Source of the DNA: Agreia pratensis
GTDB taxonomy: Bacteria > Actinomycetota > Actinomycetes > Actinomycetales > Microbacteriaceae
DNA: 64,000 bases
Assembly (NCBI RefSeq): GCF_900177685.1
Contig: NZ_FXAY01000002.1
Location: forward strand, 372,001-436,000
Reading direction: 5' to 3'
Each line of letters starts with the position of its first letter. Positions within the stretch are counted from its first letter, which is position 1. The notes below the pieces were generated by a model that saw only the letters and a list, made by a program, of their open reading frames with translations, searched no databases and was not told the origin of the DNA. This document shows positions 54,044 to 62,309 of the stretch, one piece after another. A program made the translations under genes and the position numbers.

Positions 54044-54922
54044 CTACGTGGTGAGTCGCGTCAGCAGCTCGCGGTAGCGCGCGGCGGTGCGCTCGACGAT
54101 CTCCGTCGGAAGCTCCGGGGGCGGGCCGGCGTTCGGGTCGGTGGTGTTCCAGTTTGCCGAGAGCCAGTTGCGCACGATCTGCTTGTCGAAGCTGGCGAGT
54201 CGATCGCCCGCGGCGTAGGCCGAGGCATCCCAGTAACGGCTCGAATCGCTCGTGAGCACCTCGTCGGCGAGGGTGATCTCGCCCGAGATGCGATCGGCGC
54301 CGAACTCGAACTTGGTGTCGGCGAGGATCACCCCGCGTGCCTCGGCTATGTCGGATGCGCGCCTGTAGATCTCGAGCGAGAGGTCGCGCAACCGCGTGGC
54401 CACCTCGAATCCGACGAGCTCGATCGTGCGCTCGAAGGTGATGTTCTCGTCGTGTTCGCCGAGCTCGGCCTTGAATGCCGGCGTGTAGATGGGCTCGGGC
54501 AGGCGATCGCCGTTGACCAGCCCCGCGGGAAGCGTCACGCCGCACACGGACTGCGTCTTCTGGTACTCCAGCCATCCGCTGCCAGAGAGATACCCCCGAA
54601 CGACGCACTCGACGGGGAACATGTCGAGCGGCTTCACGAGCATGGCGCGGCCCGCGACCTCGGCGGGCACATCGGCCTGCAGGCCGACGAGGTGGTTCGG
54701 GATGCCCGAGAGCTGCTCAAACCACCACAGGCTGAGGGTCGTGAGCAGTTCGCCCTTGCCCGGGATGCCCGGCTCGAGAACATGGTCATAGGCGCTGACC
54801 CTGTCGCTCGCTACCACGAGCAGGGTGTCGGCGTCGTCGATCGACACAGCGTCGGTGGGAATGTAGAGGTCGCGCACCTTGCCGCTGTAGACGGCGGTGA
54901 AGCCCTCGATGTCGATGGTCAT
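54044..54922 (-). CDS. purC: SAICAR synthetase
   Basis: Adds aspartate to CAIR in purine synthesis. 292 residues. Motifs: YSGKVRDLYIP (ATP-binding), VASDRVSAYDHVLEPGIPGKGELL, ECVVRGYLSGSGWLEYQKTQSVCG, ILADTKFEFG and LTSDSSRYW. The ATG overlaps the purD stop (ATGA), so purD and purC are translationally coupled. The longer insert form typical of plants and actinobacteria is seen. Confidence 0.96.
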   Translation of the reverse strand: MTIDIEGFTAVYSGKVRDLYIPTDAVSIDDADTLLVVASDRVSAYDHVLEPGIPGKGELLTTLSLWWFEQLSGIPNHLVGLQADVPAEVAGRAMLVKPLDMFPVECVVRGYLSGSGWLEYQKTQSVCGVTLPAGLVNGDRLPEPIYTPAFKAELGEHDENITFERTIELVGFEVATRLRDLSLEIYRRASDIAEARGVILADTKFEFGADRISGEITLADEVLTSDSSRYWDASAYAAGDRLASFDKQIVRNWLSANWNTTDPNAGPPPELPTEIVERTAARYRELLTRLTT

Positions 54923-56190
54923 TCTGGGACGACCTTCACTGCGATGTCGCTTCTGTGCTGCGAGCCCTCGAGACCGATGAGATCGACGGCTTGATATACG
55001 CGCGTGCGTGCCTCGGCGAAGTCGGGCGCCGTCGATACGACGCTCAGCACACGCCCGCCGGATGCGACGAGCTGGCCGTTCTCGACGGCGGTAGCGGCGT
55101 GCGCGATGTGCGTGCCCGGCACCTGCTCGGCCTGCTCGAGCCCGGTGATGACGCGGCCGGTGACCGGAGTGCCCGGGTAGTTCTCGCTGGCGACCACGAC
55201 CGTGACCGCGACATCGCTCGAGAACTCGGGTCGGGGTTGGTCAACGAGGGTGCCGCTCGCTGCTGCGAACAGCAGCTCGCTCAGCGGGGTTGTGAGGCGG
55301 GGGAGCACGACCTGGGTCTCGGGGTCGCCGAACCGAGCGTTGAATTCGATGACGCGGATGCCGTCGTCGGTGAGGATCAGTCCGCAGTAGAGCAGACCGA
55401 TGAACGGCTTCTCCTCTGCCGCGAGCTGCCTGATGGTGGGAAGCGCGATGGTCTCGATGACCTCGTCGACGAATGCGGCCTCGCTTCCGAATGATTCGTC
55501 GAGCCAGGGCAGAGGAGAGTATGCACCCATGCCGCCCGTGTTCGGGCCGGCGTCGCCGTCACCCAGTCGCTTGTAGTCCTGCGCGGGCGAGAGGGGGCGA
55601 ACGGTATGTCCGTCGCTGAGCAGGAACAGCGACACCTCTTGTCCGGCGAGGAACTCCTCGATGAGAACCTCTCCGTGACCCAGCCAATGCCGAGCGTGCT
55701 CGAGCGCCGCATCGCGGCTCTCGGTGACCAGAACGCCTTTGCCTGCGGCCAGCCCGTCGGCCTTGACGACGTAGGGCGCGCCGAATTCGTCGAGGATGCG
55801 CTCCGCGTCGGCGACGGTGCCCGCGAGTTCGGCCCGACCGGTCGGCACCCCGGCCTCCGCCATGATGTGTTTCGCGAACGTCTTGCTGCCCTCGAGAGCG
55901 GCAGCCTCTCGGCTTGGCCCGAAGACGGGGATGCCCCGACTGCGCAGCGCGTCGGCTACCCCGGCCACCAACGGCGCCTCGGGCCCGACGACGACGAGGT
56001 CGATGTCGCCGTCCTGGGCGAAATCGACCACGGCATCCGGGTCTTCTGCATCGATGCCGACGACGGGAACGACGAGGGCGATGCCCGCGTTGCCCGGTGC
56101 CGCGACGATGTCGTGTTGACCGGGCTCAGCGAGGAGCGCGGTGATGATGGCATGCTCGCGCGCGCCGGATCCGAGGACAAGAATCTTCAC
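54919..56190 (-). CDS. purD: Phosphoribosylamine-glycine ligase
   Basis: Joins phosphoribosylamine and glycine to GAR. 423 residues. ATP-grasp motifs: VKILVLGSGAREHAIITALL, VVVGPEAPLVAGVADAL, GVPTGRAELAGTV, YVVKADGLAAGKGVLV, LLYCGLILTDDGIRVIEFNARFGDPETQVVLPRL. GTG 56190 is preferred to GTG 56196: it gives the conserved MKILVLGSG start, and the TAAACT -10 (56197-56202) lies exactly 6 nt before it. The gene is divergent from the sterol-carrier gene and coupled to purC. Confidence 0.95.
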   Translation of the reverse strand: MKILVLGSGAREHAIITALLAEPGQHDIVAAPGNAGIALVVPVVGIDAEDPDAVVDFAQDGDIDLVVVGPEAPLVAGVADALRSRGIPVFGPSREAAALEGSKTFAKHIMAEAGVPTGRAELAGTVADAERILDEFGAPYVVKADGLAAGKGVLVTESRDAALEHARHWLGHGEVLIEEFLAGQEVSLFLLSDGHTVRPLSPAQDYKRLGDGDAGPNTGGMGAYSPLPWLDESFGSEAAFVDEVIETIALPTIRQLAAEEKPFIGLLYCGLILTDDGIRVIEFNARFGDPETQVVLPRLTTPLSELLFAAASGTLVDQPRPEFSSDVAVTVVVASENYPGTPVTGRVITGLEQAEQVPGTHIAHAATAVENGQLVASGGRVLSVVSTAPDFAEARTRVYQAVDLIGLEGSQHRSDIAVKVVPE

Positions 56191-56196
56191 AGCCAC

Positions 56197-56238
56197 AGTT
56201 TAGCTTCGAAGAAATTTTCAGACCGCGCGTCATACTCT
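56197..56238. promoter_or_regulatory. Divergent leaderless -10 boxes for purD and SCP2-like gene
   Basis: TAAACT (minus strand, 56197-56202) is 6 nt before purD GTG 56190. TACTCT (plus strand, 56233-56238) is 7 nt before ATG 56246. I saw no PurR-type palindrome in the short gap between them. Confidence 0.65.
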
Positions 56239-56245
56239 GAGAGCT

Positions 56246-56611
56246 ATGGCAAAGACACGCATTCGGGCTCTCGATGGAGAAGCGGCTATTGCGGCCACCA
56301 CTGCAGAAGGAGCCACCGCCTCGCGCGATGCGACGGCGACGGCGACGCGTTACCTGCTCCAGTGCCTCGCAGACGCGGCCCAGGGCAACACCGTGGAGGT
56401 TCGGGTTCCGCCGTTCGGCGCGGTGCAGTGCATCGAAGGCCCCGGTCACACGCGGGGCACTCCGCCGAACGTCGTAGAGATGGATGCCGCCACCTGGCTC
56501 GATTTGGCGATGGGGCGCCTGTCGTGGGCCGACGGTGTCGCTGCCGCCCGCATCCACGCGTCGGGACAACGCGCCGATCTCACGGGCTATGTGCCGGTCG
56601 AGCGACCGTAG
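56246..56611 (+). CDS. Sterol-carrier (SCP2-like) family protein
   Basis: A 121-residue cytosolic protein of the actinobacterial SCP2-like group. TRYLLQCLADAAQGNTVEVRVPPFGAVQCIEGPGHTRGTPPNVVEMDAATWLDLAMGRLSWADGVA contains the PPxG and VVEMD / TWL / G-(4)-W pattern that lines a hydrophobic ligand pocket. The ligand and role are unknown. It converges on the RidA gene with a 3-nt gap and is probably leaderless. Confidence 0.8.
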   Translation: MAKTRIRALDGEAAIAATTAEGATASRDATATATRYLLQCLADAAQGNTVEVRVPPFGAVQCIEGPGHTRGTPPNVVEMDAATWLDLAMGRLSWADGVAAARIHASGQRADLTGYVPVERP

Positions 56612-56614
56612 CGA

Positions 56615-57019
56615 TCAGTCGCGTACGGCCGCGATCGCCTCGACTTCGACGAGCTGATTCGGGTACCCGAGCACGGTCACGCCGAGAAGTGTGCTCGGCG
56701 CGTCGTGTTCATCGAAGGCCTCGCGCACGACATTCCATGCGGCCACCAGATCGGGCTGTCGGGTCGTCGCGACGAGCACGCGGGTCGACAGCACGTCGTC
56801 GAGATTCGCTCCCGCCGCAGAGAGAGCCGACTCGAGGTTCTGCATGCAGGTTCGGGCCTGGGCGGCGATGTCGCCGCGAGCCGTGACGTCGCCGTCTGCA
56901 TCGAGTGGGCAGGCGCCGGCGAGAAAGACGAGCCGCGCATCGGCAGGAGCCGTCGAAGCGTACGCGTACGGGGCCGATTGGCTCAGGGAGTCCGAGCGGA
57001 TGAGCGTGACAGCGGTCAT
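56615..57019 (-). CDS. RidA/YjgF-family protein
   Basis: A 134-residue protein of the RidA superfamily, which hydrolyses reactive enamine/imine intermediates. Signature segments: APYAYASTAPADARLVFLAGACPLDADGDV, QARTCMQNLESALSAAGANLDDVLSTRVLVA and VTVLGYPNQLVEVEAIAA. The final Glu is conserved, but the canonical Arg (near residue 105, usually RxxV/A) is not clear, so activity may differ from RidA proper. TAGGCT lies 6 nt before ATG 57019 (leaderless). Confidence 0.85.
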   Translation of the reverse strand: MTAVTLIRSDSLSQSAPYAYASTAPADARLVFLAGACPLDADGDVTARGDIAAQARTCMQNLESALSAAGANLDDVLSTRVLVATTRQPDLVAAWNVVREAFDEHDAPSTLLGVTVLGYPNQLVEVEAIAAVRD

Positions 57020-57052
57020 GCGTGCAGCCTAGCGACACGGGGTTCCGCGAAC

Positions 57053-57682
57053 TCAGAACCCGACGGCCATCCGGATGCCGAGGGTCAGCATGACCACGGC
57101 GATCACGGCATCGAGAATGCGCCACGAGCTCGGTCGAGCGAAGAACGGTCGGAGCAGACGTGCTCCGAATCCGAGTGCGCTGAACCACAGCACGCTGCCG
57201 ACCATTGCGCCACCGGCCCACCACCACCGCTCGGCCGCGCCCTGCTGGTTGGCGACCGAGCCGAGAAAGACGACGGTGTCGAGGTAGACGTGGGGGTTGA
57301 GCCAGGTGAGCGCCAGCGTGGTCAGCGCTGCTGTCGTCAGCGAGATCGACCCGTGCTGGGCGGCGGGTTCGAGGGCCTGCGGGCGCAAGACGCGACGGGC
57401 CGCGAGGAGTCCGTAGACGATGAGAAAAGCCGACCCGACGACACGGATGACCACGAGGGCTACCGGCGCCTCCTCGATGACCACGCCGATCCCAAGCACT
57501 CCTACTGCGATGAGCACGGCGTCGGATACGGCGCAGATCGTGACGACCACGGCGACGGTGCGTAGCCGACCCGCGATGCCGAGCCGCAAGACGTATGCGT
57601 TCTGGGCGCCGATGGCGACGATCAGCGCAAGTCCGGTGCCGAGGCCGAACAAGGCGGAAAGCAGCGTGGTTTCGAGGTGCAT
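57053..57682 (-). CDS. lysE: LysE-family amino-acid exporter
   Basis: A 209-residue inner-membrane exporter of lysine/arginine-type amino acids with six helices. GLGTGLALIVAIGAQNAYVLRLGI is the conserved N-terminal motif and LTWLNPHVYLDTVVFLGSVA the second conserved stretch. It is divergent from a LysG-type activator gene, with the shared control region between them, exactly as in the Corynebacterium lysE-lysG pair. Confidence 0.9.
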   Translation of the reverse strand: MHLETTLLSALFGLGTGLALIVAIGAQNAYVLRLGIAGRLRTVAVVVTICAVSDAVLIAVGVLGIGVVIEEAPVALVVIRVVGSAFLIVYGLLAARRVLRPQALEPAAQHGSISLTTAALTTLALTWLNPHVYLDTVVFLGSVANQQGAAERWWWAGGAMVGSVLWFSALGFGARLLRPFFARPSSWRILDAVIAVVMLTLGIRMAVGF

Positions 57683-57719
57683 GTTCCGAAAGTAGGAGAT
57701 GGGCTGGCCGAGGTACAGC

Positions 57720-57741
57720 TAATCTTTCTTAGCAATGATTA
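57720..57741. promoter_or_regulatory. Candidate LysG-binding site between lysE and lysG
   Basis: TAATC and GATTA form an interrupted inverted repeat (T-N-A core) in the 68-nt divergent region. It resembles LysR-type boxes and lies next to both promoters. AGGAG for lysG follows at 57741-57745. Confidence 0.6.
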
Positions 57742-57750
57742 GGAGAGCTA

Positions 57751-58662
57751 ATGACTGCCTTTCAGCTCGACCATCTCCAGACGCTTCGTGCCGTCGTAGA
57801 GGAAGGGAGCTTCGATGCCGCCGCTCGTCGGCTCCGAGTGACGCCCTCTGCCGTGTCGCAGCGAATCAAGGCCCTCGAACAGTCCTCGGGACAGATTGTG
57901 CTTCAGCGCACCACACCGGTGGCGCCGACCGAGGCTGGCGAGGTGGTCCTGCGGCTGGCCAGGCAGGTCTCGCTTCTCGAGGCGGATGCTCGGGCGGCCC
58001 TCCGCATCGACGAGCGCGAGGGCTCGTTTCCCCTCGCGGTCGCGGTCAACGCCGACAGTCTGGCGACCTGGTTTCTCGAGGCAGTGGCGCCACTGGCTCG
58101 AGCGGGCGACGTCGTGTTCGACATTCATCGTGAAGATCAGGAGCACACGACGTCGCTGCTGCGTTCGGGAACCGTGATGGCGGCGGTGACCTCGACGCGG
58201 GATGCCGTTCAGGGGTGCTCCGTCGAACCGCTTGGAGCCATGCGATACCGGGCGGTATGTGCGCCCCGGTTCCAGATCGATCACGCGATCGAACCGGGCG
58301 ACGCCTCGTCGCTCGCGCGAGCGCCGCGAGTCGATTTCGACAGGCGCGACGAATTGCAGGCCGAGTTCGTTCGTCGCGGCAGCGGCGGCGCCGATGCGCC
58401 GGCGCAGGCTCGGCACTTCGTTCCCACATCGAGCGACTTCGCCCGAGCGGTCGTGCTGGGCTTCGGCTGGGCCATGCTCCCAGAGCGGCAGTGCACGGCC
58501 GAGCTCGCGTCGGGCCAGCTGATTGACCTGGCGCCCGGCGAGTTCACCGAAGTCCGCCTTTTTTGGCAGCGCTGGAACCTCGCATCCGCCATTCTCGATG
58601 CGGTGAGCGACGCCGTTCGCCGTGGAGCGCGTGCGTCGCTGCACCCCTTCGATCGGCCCTAG
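57751..58662 (+). CDS. lysG: LysR-type activator LysG/ArgP
   Basis: A 303-residue LysR-family regulator. The N-terminal winged HTH is FQLDHLQTLRAVVEEGSFDAAARRLRVTPSAVSQRIKALEQSSG, followed by a periplasmic-binding-like effector domain. The VTPSAVSQRIKALE sequence and IVLQRTTPVAPTEAGEVVLRLARQ match the ArgP/LysG subgroup. It probably activates lysE when lysine, arginine or citrulline is abundant. AGGAG lies 5 nt before ATG. It overlaps the stop of the convergent PrmC-like gene. Confidence 0.9.
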   Translation: MTAFQLDHLQTLRAVVEEGSFDAAARRLRVTPSAVSQRIKALEQSSGQIVLQRTTPVAPTEAGEVVLRLARQVSLLEADARAALRIDEREGSFPLAVAVNADSLATWFLEAVAPLARAGDVVFDIHREDQEHTTSLLRSGTVMAAVTSTRDAVQGCSVEPLGAMRYRAVCAPRFQIDHAIEPGDASSLARAPRVDFDRRDELQAEFVRRGSGGADAPAQARHFVPTSSDFARAVVLGFGWAMLPERQCTAELASGQLIDLAPGEFTEVRLFWQRWNLASAILDAVSDAVRRGARASLHPFDRP

Positions 58663-59459
58663 CGCGGATTCGTCGAGATCACTATCGAGGTGTCGTAGTC
58701 GTCGGAGTACTCGACGCGGCTTGTGAGCCCTGCCCGCTCGAACAGCTCGACCGATCGCGGTGCCTGCTGTGCGCTTGCCTCGACCAGCACATGGCCGCCC
58801 GGCGCGAGCCATGCGCGGCATTCGGCCGCCACACGGCGCTGCACATCGAGGCCGTCGTCGCCGCCGTCGAGCGCCAGCGCCGCCTCGAAGAGCCGGGCCT
58901 CCGGCGGCATCGAGCCGATCGCATCCGTCGGCACATACGGGGTGTTGCAGACGAGAACATCAACGCGCCCGCGCAGCGTTCGGGGGAGCGGCTCGAACAG
59001 GTCGCCGCAGACGACGACGGCCGGATGCGGAAGGTTTCGTCGAGCGGTCGCCACCGCGGCCGGGTCGATATCGGCGGCATGGATTTCACACTGACTCGTC
59101 GACAGCGCCAGCGATTTCGCGATCGCCAGCGCGATAGCCCCCGACCCGCAGCAGAGATCGAGAACGACCGGACGCTCTGTCTCGTGCGCCAACTCGGCGG
59201 CACGCGTCGCGAGGAACTCGGTTCGGCGCCGAGGGACGAAGACGCCCTCGTCGACCAGAACCCGGAATCCGGCGAACTCGGCCCAGCCGAGGAGGTGTTC
59301 GAGTGGTACGCCTGAGACGCGTCGGGCAACGAGGGCGTCGAGCGCATCGAGATCGATTGCCGAACCCGTGCTCGTCGCCTCGATGAGCAGCCGTGCCTCG
59401 TCTTCTGCGAAGACGCAGCCCGCTGCACGCAGGGTGAGCACGGTGCGGTCGAGATCCAT
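58659..59459 (-). CDS. PrmC/HemK-like N5-glutamine methyltransferase paralogue
   Basis: A 266-residue SAM-dependent methyltransferase. N-terminal helical domain, then DLCCGSGAIALAIAKSLAL (SAM motif I) and VDVLVCNTPYVPTDAIGSMPPEARLFE. True PrmC has NPPY at the active site; NTPY here fits the actinobacterial 'putative N5-glutamine methyltransferase' paralogues. Release-factor methylation is not assured. ATG 59459 is 6 nt after CATAAT, indicating leaderless initiation; a longer start at 59492 is less likely. Confidence 0.85.
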   Translation of the reverse strand: MDLDRTVLTLRAAGCVFAEDEARLLIEATSTGSAIDLDALDALVARRVSGVPLEHLLGWAEFAGFRVLVDEGVFVPRRRTEFLATRAAELAHETERPVVLDLCCGSGAIALAIAKSLALSTSQCEIHAADIDPAAVATARRNLPHPAVVVCGDLFEPLPRTLRGRVDVLVCNTPYVPTDAIGSMPPEARLFEAALALDGGDDGLDVQRRVAAECRAWLAPGGHVLVEASAQQAPRSVELFERAGLTSRVEYSDDYDTSIVISTNPR

Positions 59460-59517
59460 CAGACGATTATGCTCTCGGGGCACGTCGGCCACCCGGCAAT
59501 GTGCGAGACAATGGGGT

Positions 59518-59898
59518 GTGGCTCATCCCGACGACTCGACTTCTTCTGCCCCTGTCAGCGCAACGCACGACGTGGTGGTGAGGCGATCGCCGCGCTTCGT
59601 ACGGTTCATCGCCGTCGGCATCGTTCTCGCGATTATCATCACTCTGATTCTGACGTTCGTGTTTCCTGAAGAGCCGAATTACTCGCGAGCGCAGGTGTTC
59701 GGTTTCGTCGGGATCATCATGGTCATCGTGTTCGTGGGGCTGTCGGCCGCGGTTGCCGTGGCCGTCGACCGTGCCTCGACTCGGCGTGCCCGCACCGTCG
59801 TCATGACGACGAGCGAACGGGTCGAGGGCAACGCTGAGGTCGGCACCGCCCCGGACGACTCCGATGATGTCGAGCCGAACGAGGGATCAGCGAACTAG
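59518..59898 (+). CDS. Small two-helix membrane protein
   Basis: A 126-residue protein: polar N-terminus, two transmembrane helices (about 26-48 and 59-84, FIAVGIVLAIIITLILTF and VFGFVGIIMVIVFVGLSAAV), and an acidic C-terminal tail. Such short proteins are common in actinobacteria and have no known function. GTG 59518 is favoured because the frame opens cleanly with ahydrophilic start. It overlaps the 3' end of the DUF3073 gene by 4 nt. Confidence 0.7.
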   Translation: MAHPDDSTSSAPVSATHDVVVRRSPRFVRFIAVGIVLAIIITLILTFVFPEEPNYSRAQVFGFVGIIMVIVFVGLSAAVAVAVDRASTRRARTVVMTTSERVEGNAEVGTAPDDSDDVEPNEGSAN

Positions 59899-60128
59899 GC
59901 GCGCTTCTGCCGAGGCTCGTCAGAATCGAGCAGCTCGGGGTTCACAACAGAGACGCCATCGAGTTCGGACTCGTCTTCGTCTTCGTCGATCCACTTGGAG
60001 TAGTCGGGCTCACCGTCGGAGGGGTGGCTCAATTCGCGCTCGAGCGCGGAGTAGTTGGTGTCGGGACTGAAATACTTCAGCTCGCGAGCAACCTTGGTGT
60101 GCTTAGCTTTTTGACGGCCGCGCCCCAT
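59895..60128 (-). CDS. DUF3073 family small protein
   Basis: A 77-residue protein. MGRGRQKAKHTKVARELKYFSPDTNYSALERELSH is the signature of DUF3073, a conserved actinobacterial family of unknown function. The basic N-terminus (probably nucleic-acid contacting) is followed by an acidic stretch (DEDEDESELDG). Purine-rich GAGGTGAGGGGG precedes the ATG. Elsewhere it is often encoded near purine genes, as it is here. Confidence 0.9.
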   Translation of the reverse strand: MGRGRQKAKHTKVARELKYFSPDTNYSALERELSHPSDGEPDYSKWIDEDEDESELDGVSVVNPELLDSDEPRQKRA

Positions 60129-60213
60129 GCGAGACCCCCTCACCTCTCGGGCCGGGGGATGAGAACGCCACCCGGGAGTCGAATAACTTACAAAACTTGC
60201 GTCAGTTTAGCAC

Positions 60214-62256
60214 CTACTGCTGATGCGACTTCGCGTGCCGCCGTTCCTGGCGAGGCGTGCGAGCAACCGGGCGCACAGGCTCGCCTCGGCGTTCAGCTCC
60301 GGGCAGAGGGCGCGACCTGCGGCCGTAGATGACTTCGGAGGAGTCGAGAAGCCAGGGCACCAGGGCAATCGTGACGCCGTGCACCAGCATCAGACGCTTA
60401 CGGATACGACGCGCCTTGTGATTGTGCAGGAGGGTTTCCCACCAGTGGCCGACGATATAGATGGGCGTGTAGACGGTCACGACCTCGGAGCCGTGGATCG
60501 TGCGTCGCTTCGCGATGTACTGGCAGAGAGGCTCGGCCACGTCGCGGTAGGGCGAGACGATGATCTTCAGGGGCACCTGGATGTTCATCTCTGCCCAGGC
60601 CTTTTCGAGCGCGTTCGTCGACTCGTCATCGATCGACAGGTGCACGGCCTCGATGCTGTCGTGCTGGGCCGCGATCGCGTAGTCGAGCGCTTTGAGCACG
60701 GGCTTCTGCATGCGCCCGACGAGCACGATGGCGTGGTCGCCATCGGCGCCGAAGGTGGTCGTGGCGTCGACCTCGATCTCTTTGTTCACATCGCGGTAGT
60801 AGCGGTTGACGCCGAGCATCAGAACGTAGAGCACGGGCATGATCGCGAAGACCAGCCAGGCGCCGTGGGTGAACTTCGTGATGGTCACGACGATGAGCAC
60901 CACGGCGGTGAGCAGGGCTCCGAACGCGTTGATCACCAGGCCGCGCCACACGGCTCCGCGGTTCGAGCATCCGCCCTTCAGCAGCCCCCACCAGTGCTTG
61001 ACCATTCCGGTCTGCCCCAGTGTGAACGACACGAAGACGCCGATGATGTAGAGCTGGATCAGGTGGGTGAGGCTGGCCTGGTAGACGACGATGATGAGCG
61101 TGGCGAACAGTCCGAGGATGAGCACACCGTTCGAGAAGACGAGGCGGTCGCCGCGGGTGAGCAGCGATTTCGGTGCGTAGGAGTCTTTCGCCAGAACGGA
61201 GCCGAGCAACGGGAATCCGTTGAAGGCGGTGTTCGCTGCGAGGAGCAGAACCGCGGCGGTGGCGGCCTGGATCACGTAGAACAGCACGGAGTTGTTGCCG
61301 AAGACGGCCGAGGCGATCTGTGCGATCAGGCTGCGCTGCGGCTGCCCTTCGCAGTTCTCGAAGCCGATGAGATGGCAGGCGTCCTCGGCGTAGTGAACAC
61401 GCGCGATGAGTGCCAGCGTCACGAGTCCGGCGAAGAGCATGATGGCGATGCTGCCCATGAGAACGAGGGTGCGCTGGGCGTTCTTCACTTTGGGAGTGCG
61501 AAACGCGGGTACACCGTTGGAGATGGCTTCGACGCCGGTGAGGGCGCTGCAACCGCTCGAGAAAGCCCTCAGAAGAAGCAGGATGACGGCGGCCTGGCCG
61601 AGACTCTCGGCCTTGACGCCGTAGTCGGCCGATTCGGCGACGGGAGCGTGGCCCAGGATCGCCTGGACCAGACCCGTGATGATCATCAGCGCGACGCTGC
61701 CCACGAAGAGATAGGTGGGAATGGCGAAGGCCTTGCTCGACTCGGCGACGCCCCGGAGGTTCACCGCGGCCAGCACGATCACGAAGAAGACGGCGATCTC
61801 TACCCGGTAGTCATTGAGGAAGGGGAGGGCCGAGATGATGTTGTCGACGCCCGAGGCGACCGAGACGGCCACGGTCAGAACGTAGTCGACCAGCAGCGCA
61901 GAGGCGACGACGAGCCCTGCCTTCTCGCCGAGGTTCTTGTGTGCGACCTCGTAGTCTCCGCCGCCCGAGGGGTACGCCTTCACCAGCTGACGGTACGAGG
62001 CCACGACGACCACGAGCAGAATCACGACCGCCGCTGCGACCCAGGGTGCGAAGCTCAGAAACGCGAGACCGCCGATGAGCAGGATCATCAGCAACTCCTG
62101 CGGCGCGTACGCCACGGAGGAAAGCGGGTCGCTGGCGAAGATGGGCAGCGCGAGCCGCTTCGGAAGAAGCTGCCCTTCGAGTTTGTCGGTCGGGAGCGGT
62201 TCGCCGATAAACCAGCGTTTTGCCGACTTGACTTCGTTAGTCACGAGTGAGAACAC
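60214..62256 (-). CDS. APC-superfamily permease, KimA-like potassium importer
   Basis: A 680-residue transporter with about 12 helices and a C-terminal cytosolic domain (about 515-640). FASDPLSSVAYAPQELLMILL, SYRQLVKAYPSGGGDYEVAHKNLG and SGCSALTGVEAISNGVPAFRTPKVKNAQRTL match the KimA/YdaO group, which imports K+ and is controlled by c-di-AMP in Bacillus. No ydaO riboswitch precedes it (only about 50 nt upstream). GTG 62256 is listed; GTG 62244 (MTNEVKSAKRW) is also possible, 8 nt after TAGTGT. Confidence 0.82.
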   Translation of the reverse strand: MFSLVTNEVKSAKRWFIGEPLPTDKLEGQLLPKRLALPIFASDPLSSVAYAPQELLMILLIGGLAFLSFAPWVAAAVVILLVVVVASYRQLVKAYPSGGGDYEVAHKNLGEKAGLVVASALLVDYVLTVAVSVASGVDNIISALPFLNDYRVEIAVFFVIVLAAVNLRGVAESSKAFAIPTYLFVGSVALMIITGLVQAILGHAPVAESADYGVKAESLGQAAVILLLLRAFSSGCSALTGVEAISNGVPAFRTPKVKNAQRTLVLMGSIAIMLFAGLVTLALIARVHYAEDACHLIGFENCEGQPQRSLIAQIASAVFGNNSVLFYVIQAATAAVLLLAANTAFNGFPLLGSVLAKDSYAPKSLLTRGDRLVFSNGVLILGLFATLIIVVYQASLTHLIQLYIIGVFVSFTLGQTGMVKHWWGLLKGGCSNRGAVWRGLVINAFGALLTAVVLIVVTITKFTHGAWLVFAIMPVLYVLMLGVNRYYRDVNKEIEVDATTTFGADGDHAIVLVGRMQKPVLKALDYAIAAQHDSIEAVHLSIDDESTNALEKAWAEMNIQVPLKIIVSPYRDVAEPLCQYIAKRRTIHGSEVVTVYTPIYIVGHWWETLLHNHKARRIRKRLMLVHGVTIALVPWLLDSSEVIYGRRSRPLPGAERRGEPVRPVARTPRQERRHAKSHQQ

Positions 62257-62309
62257 TACTCCGCGCGAACCTCATGTCAATGTGGCCGAGGTGAGCTCGT
62301 CGTCGTGAT

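Noticed and set aside
60128-62309. c-di-AMP (ydaO) riboswitch for the KimA-like permease
   Set aside because: Only about 50 nt separate the start from the neighbouring gene and a promoter-like box lies within 15 nt of the start, leaving no room for the riboswitch.
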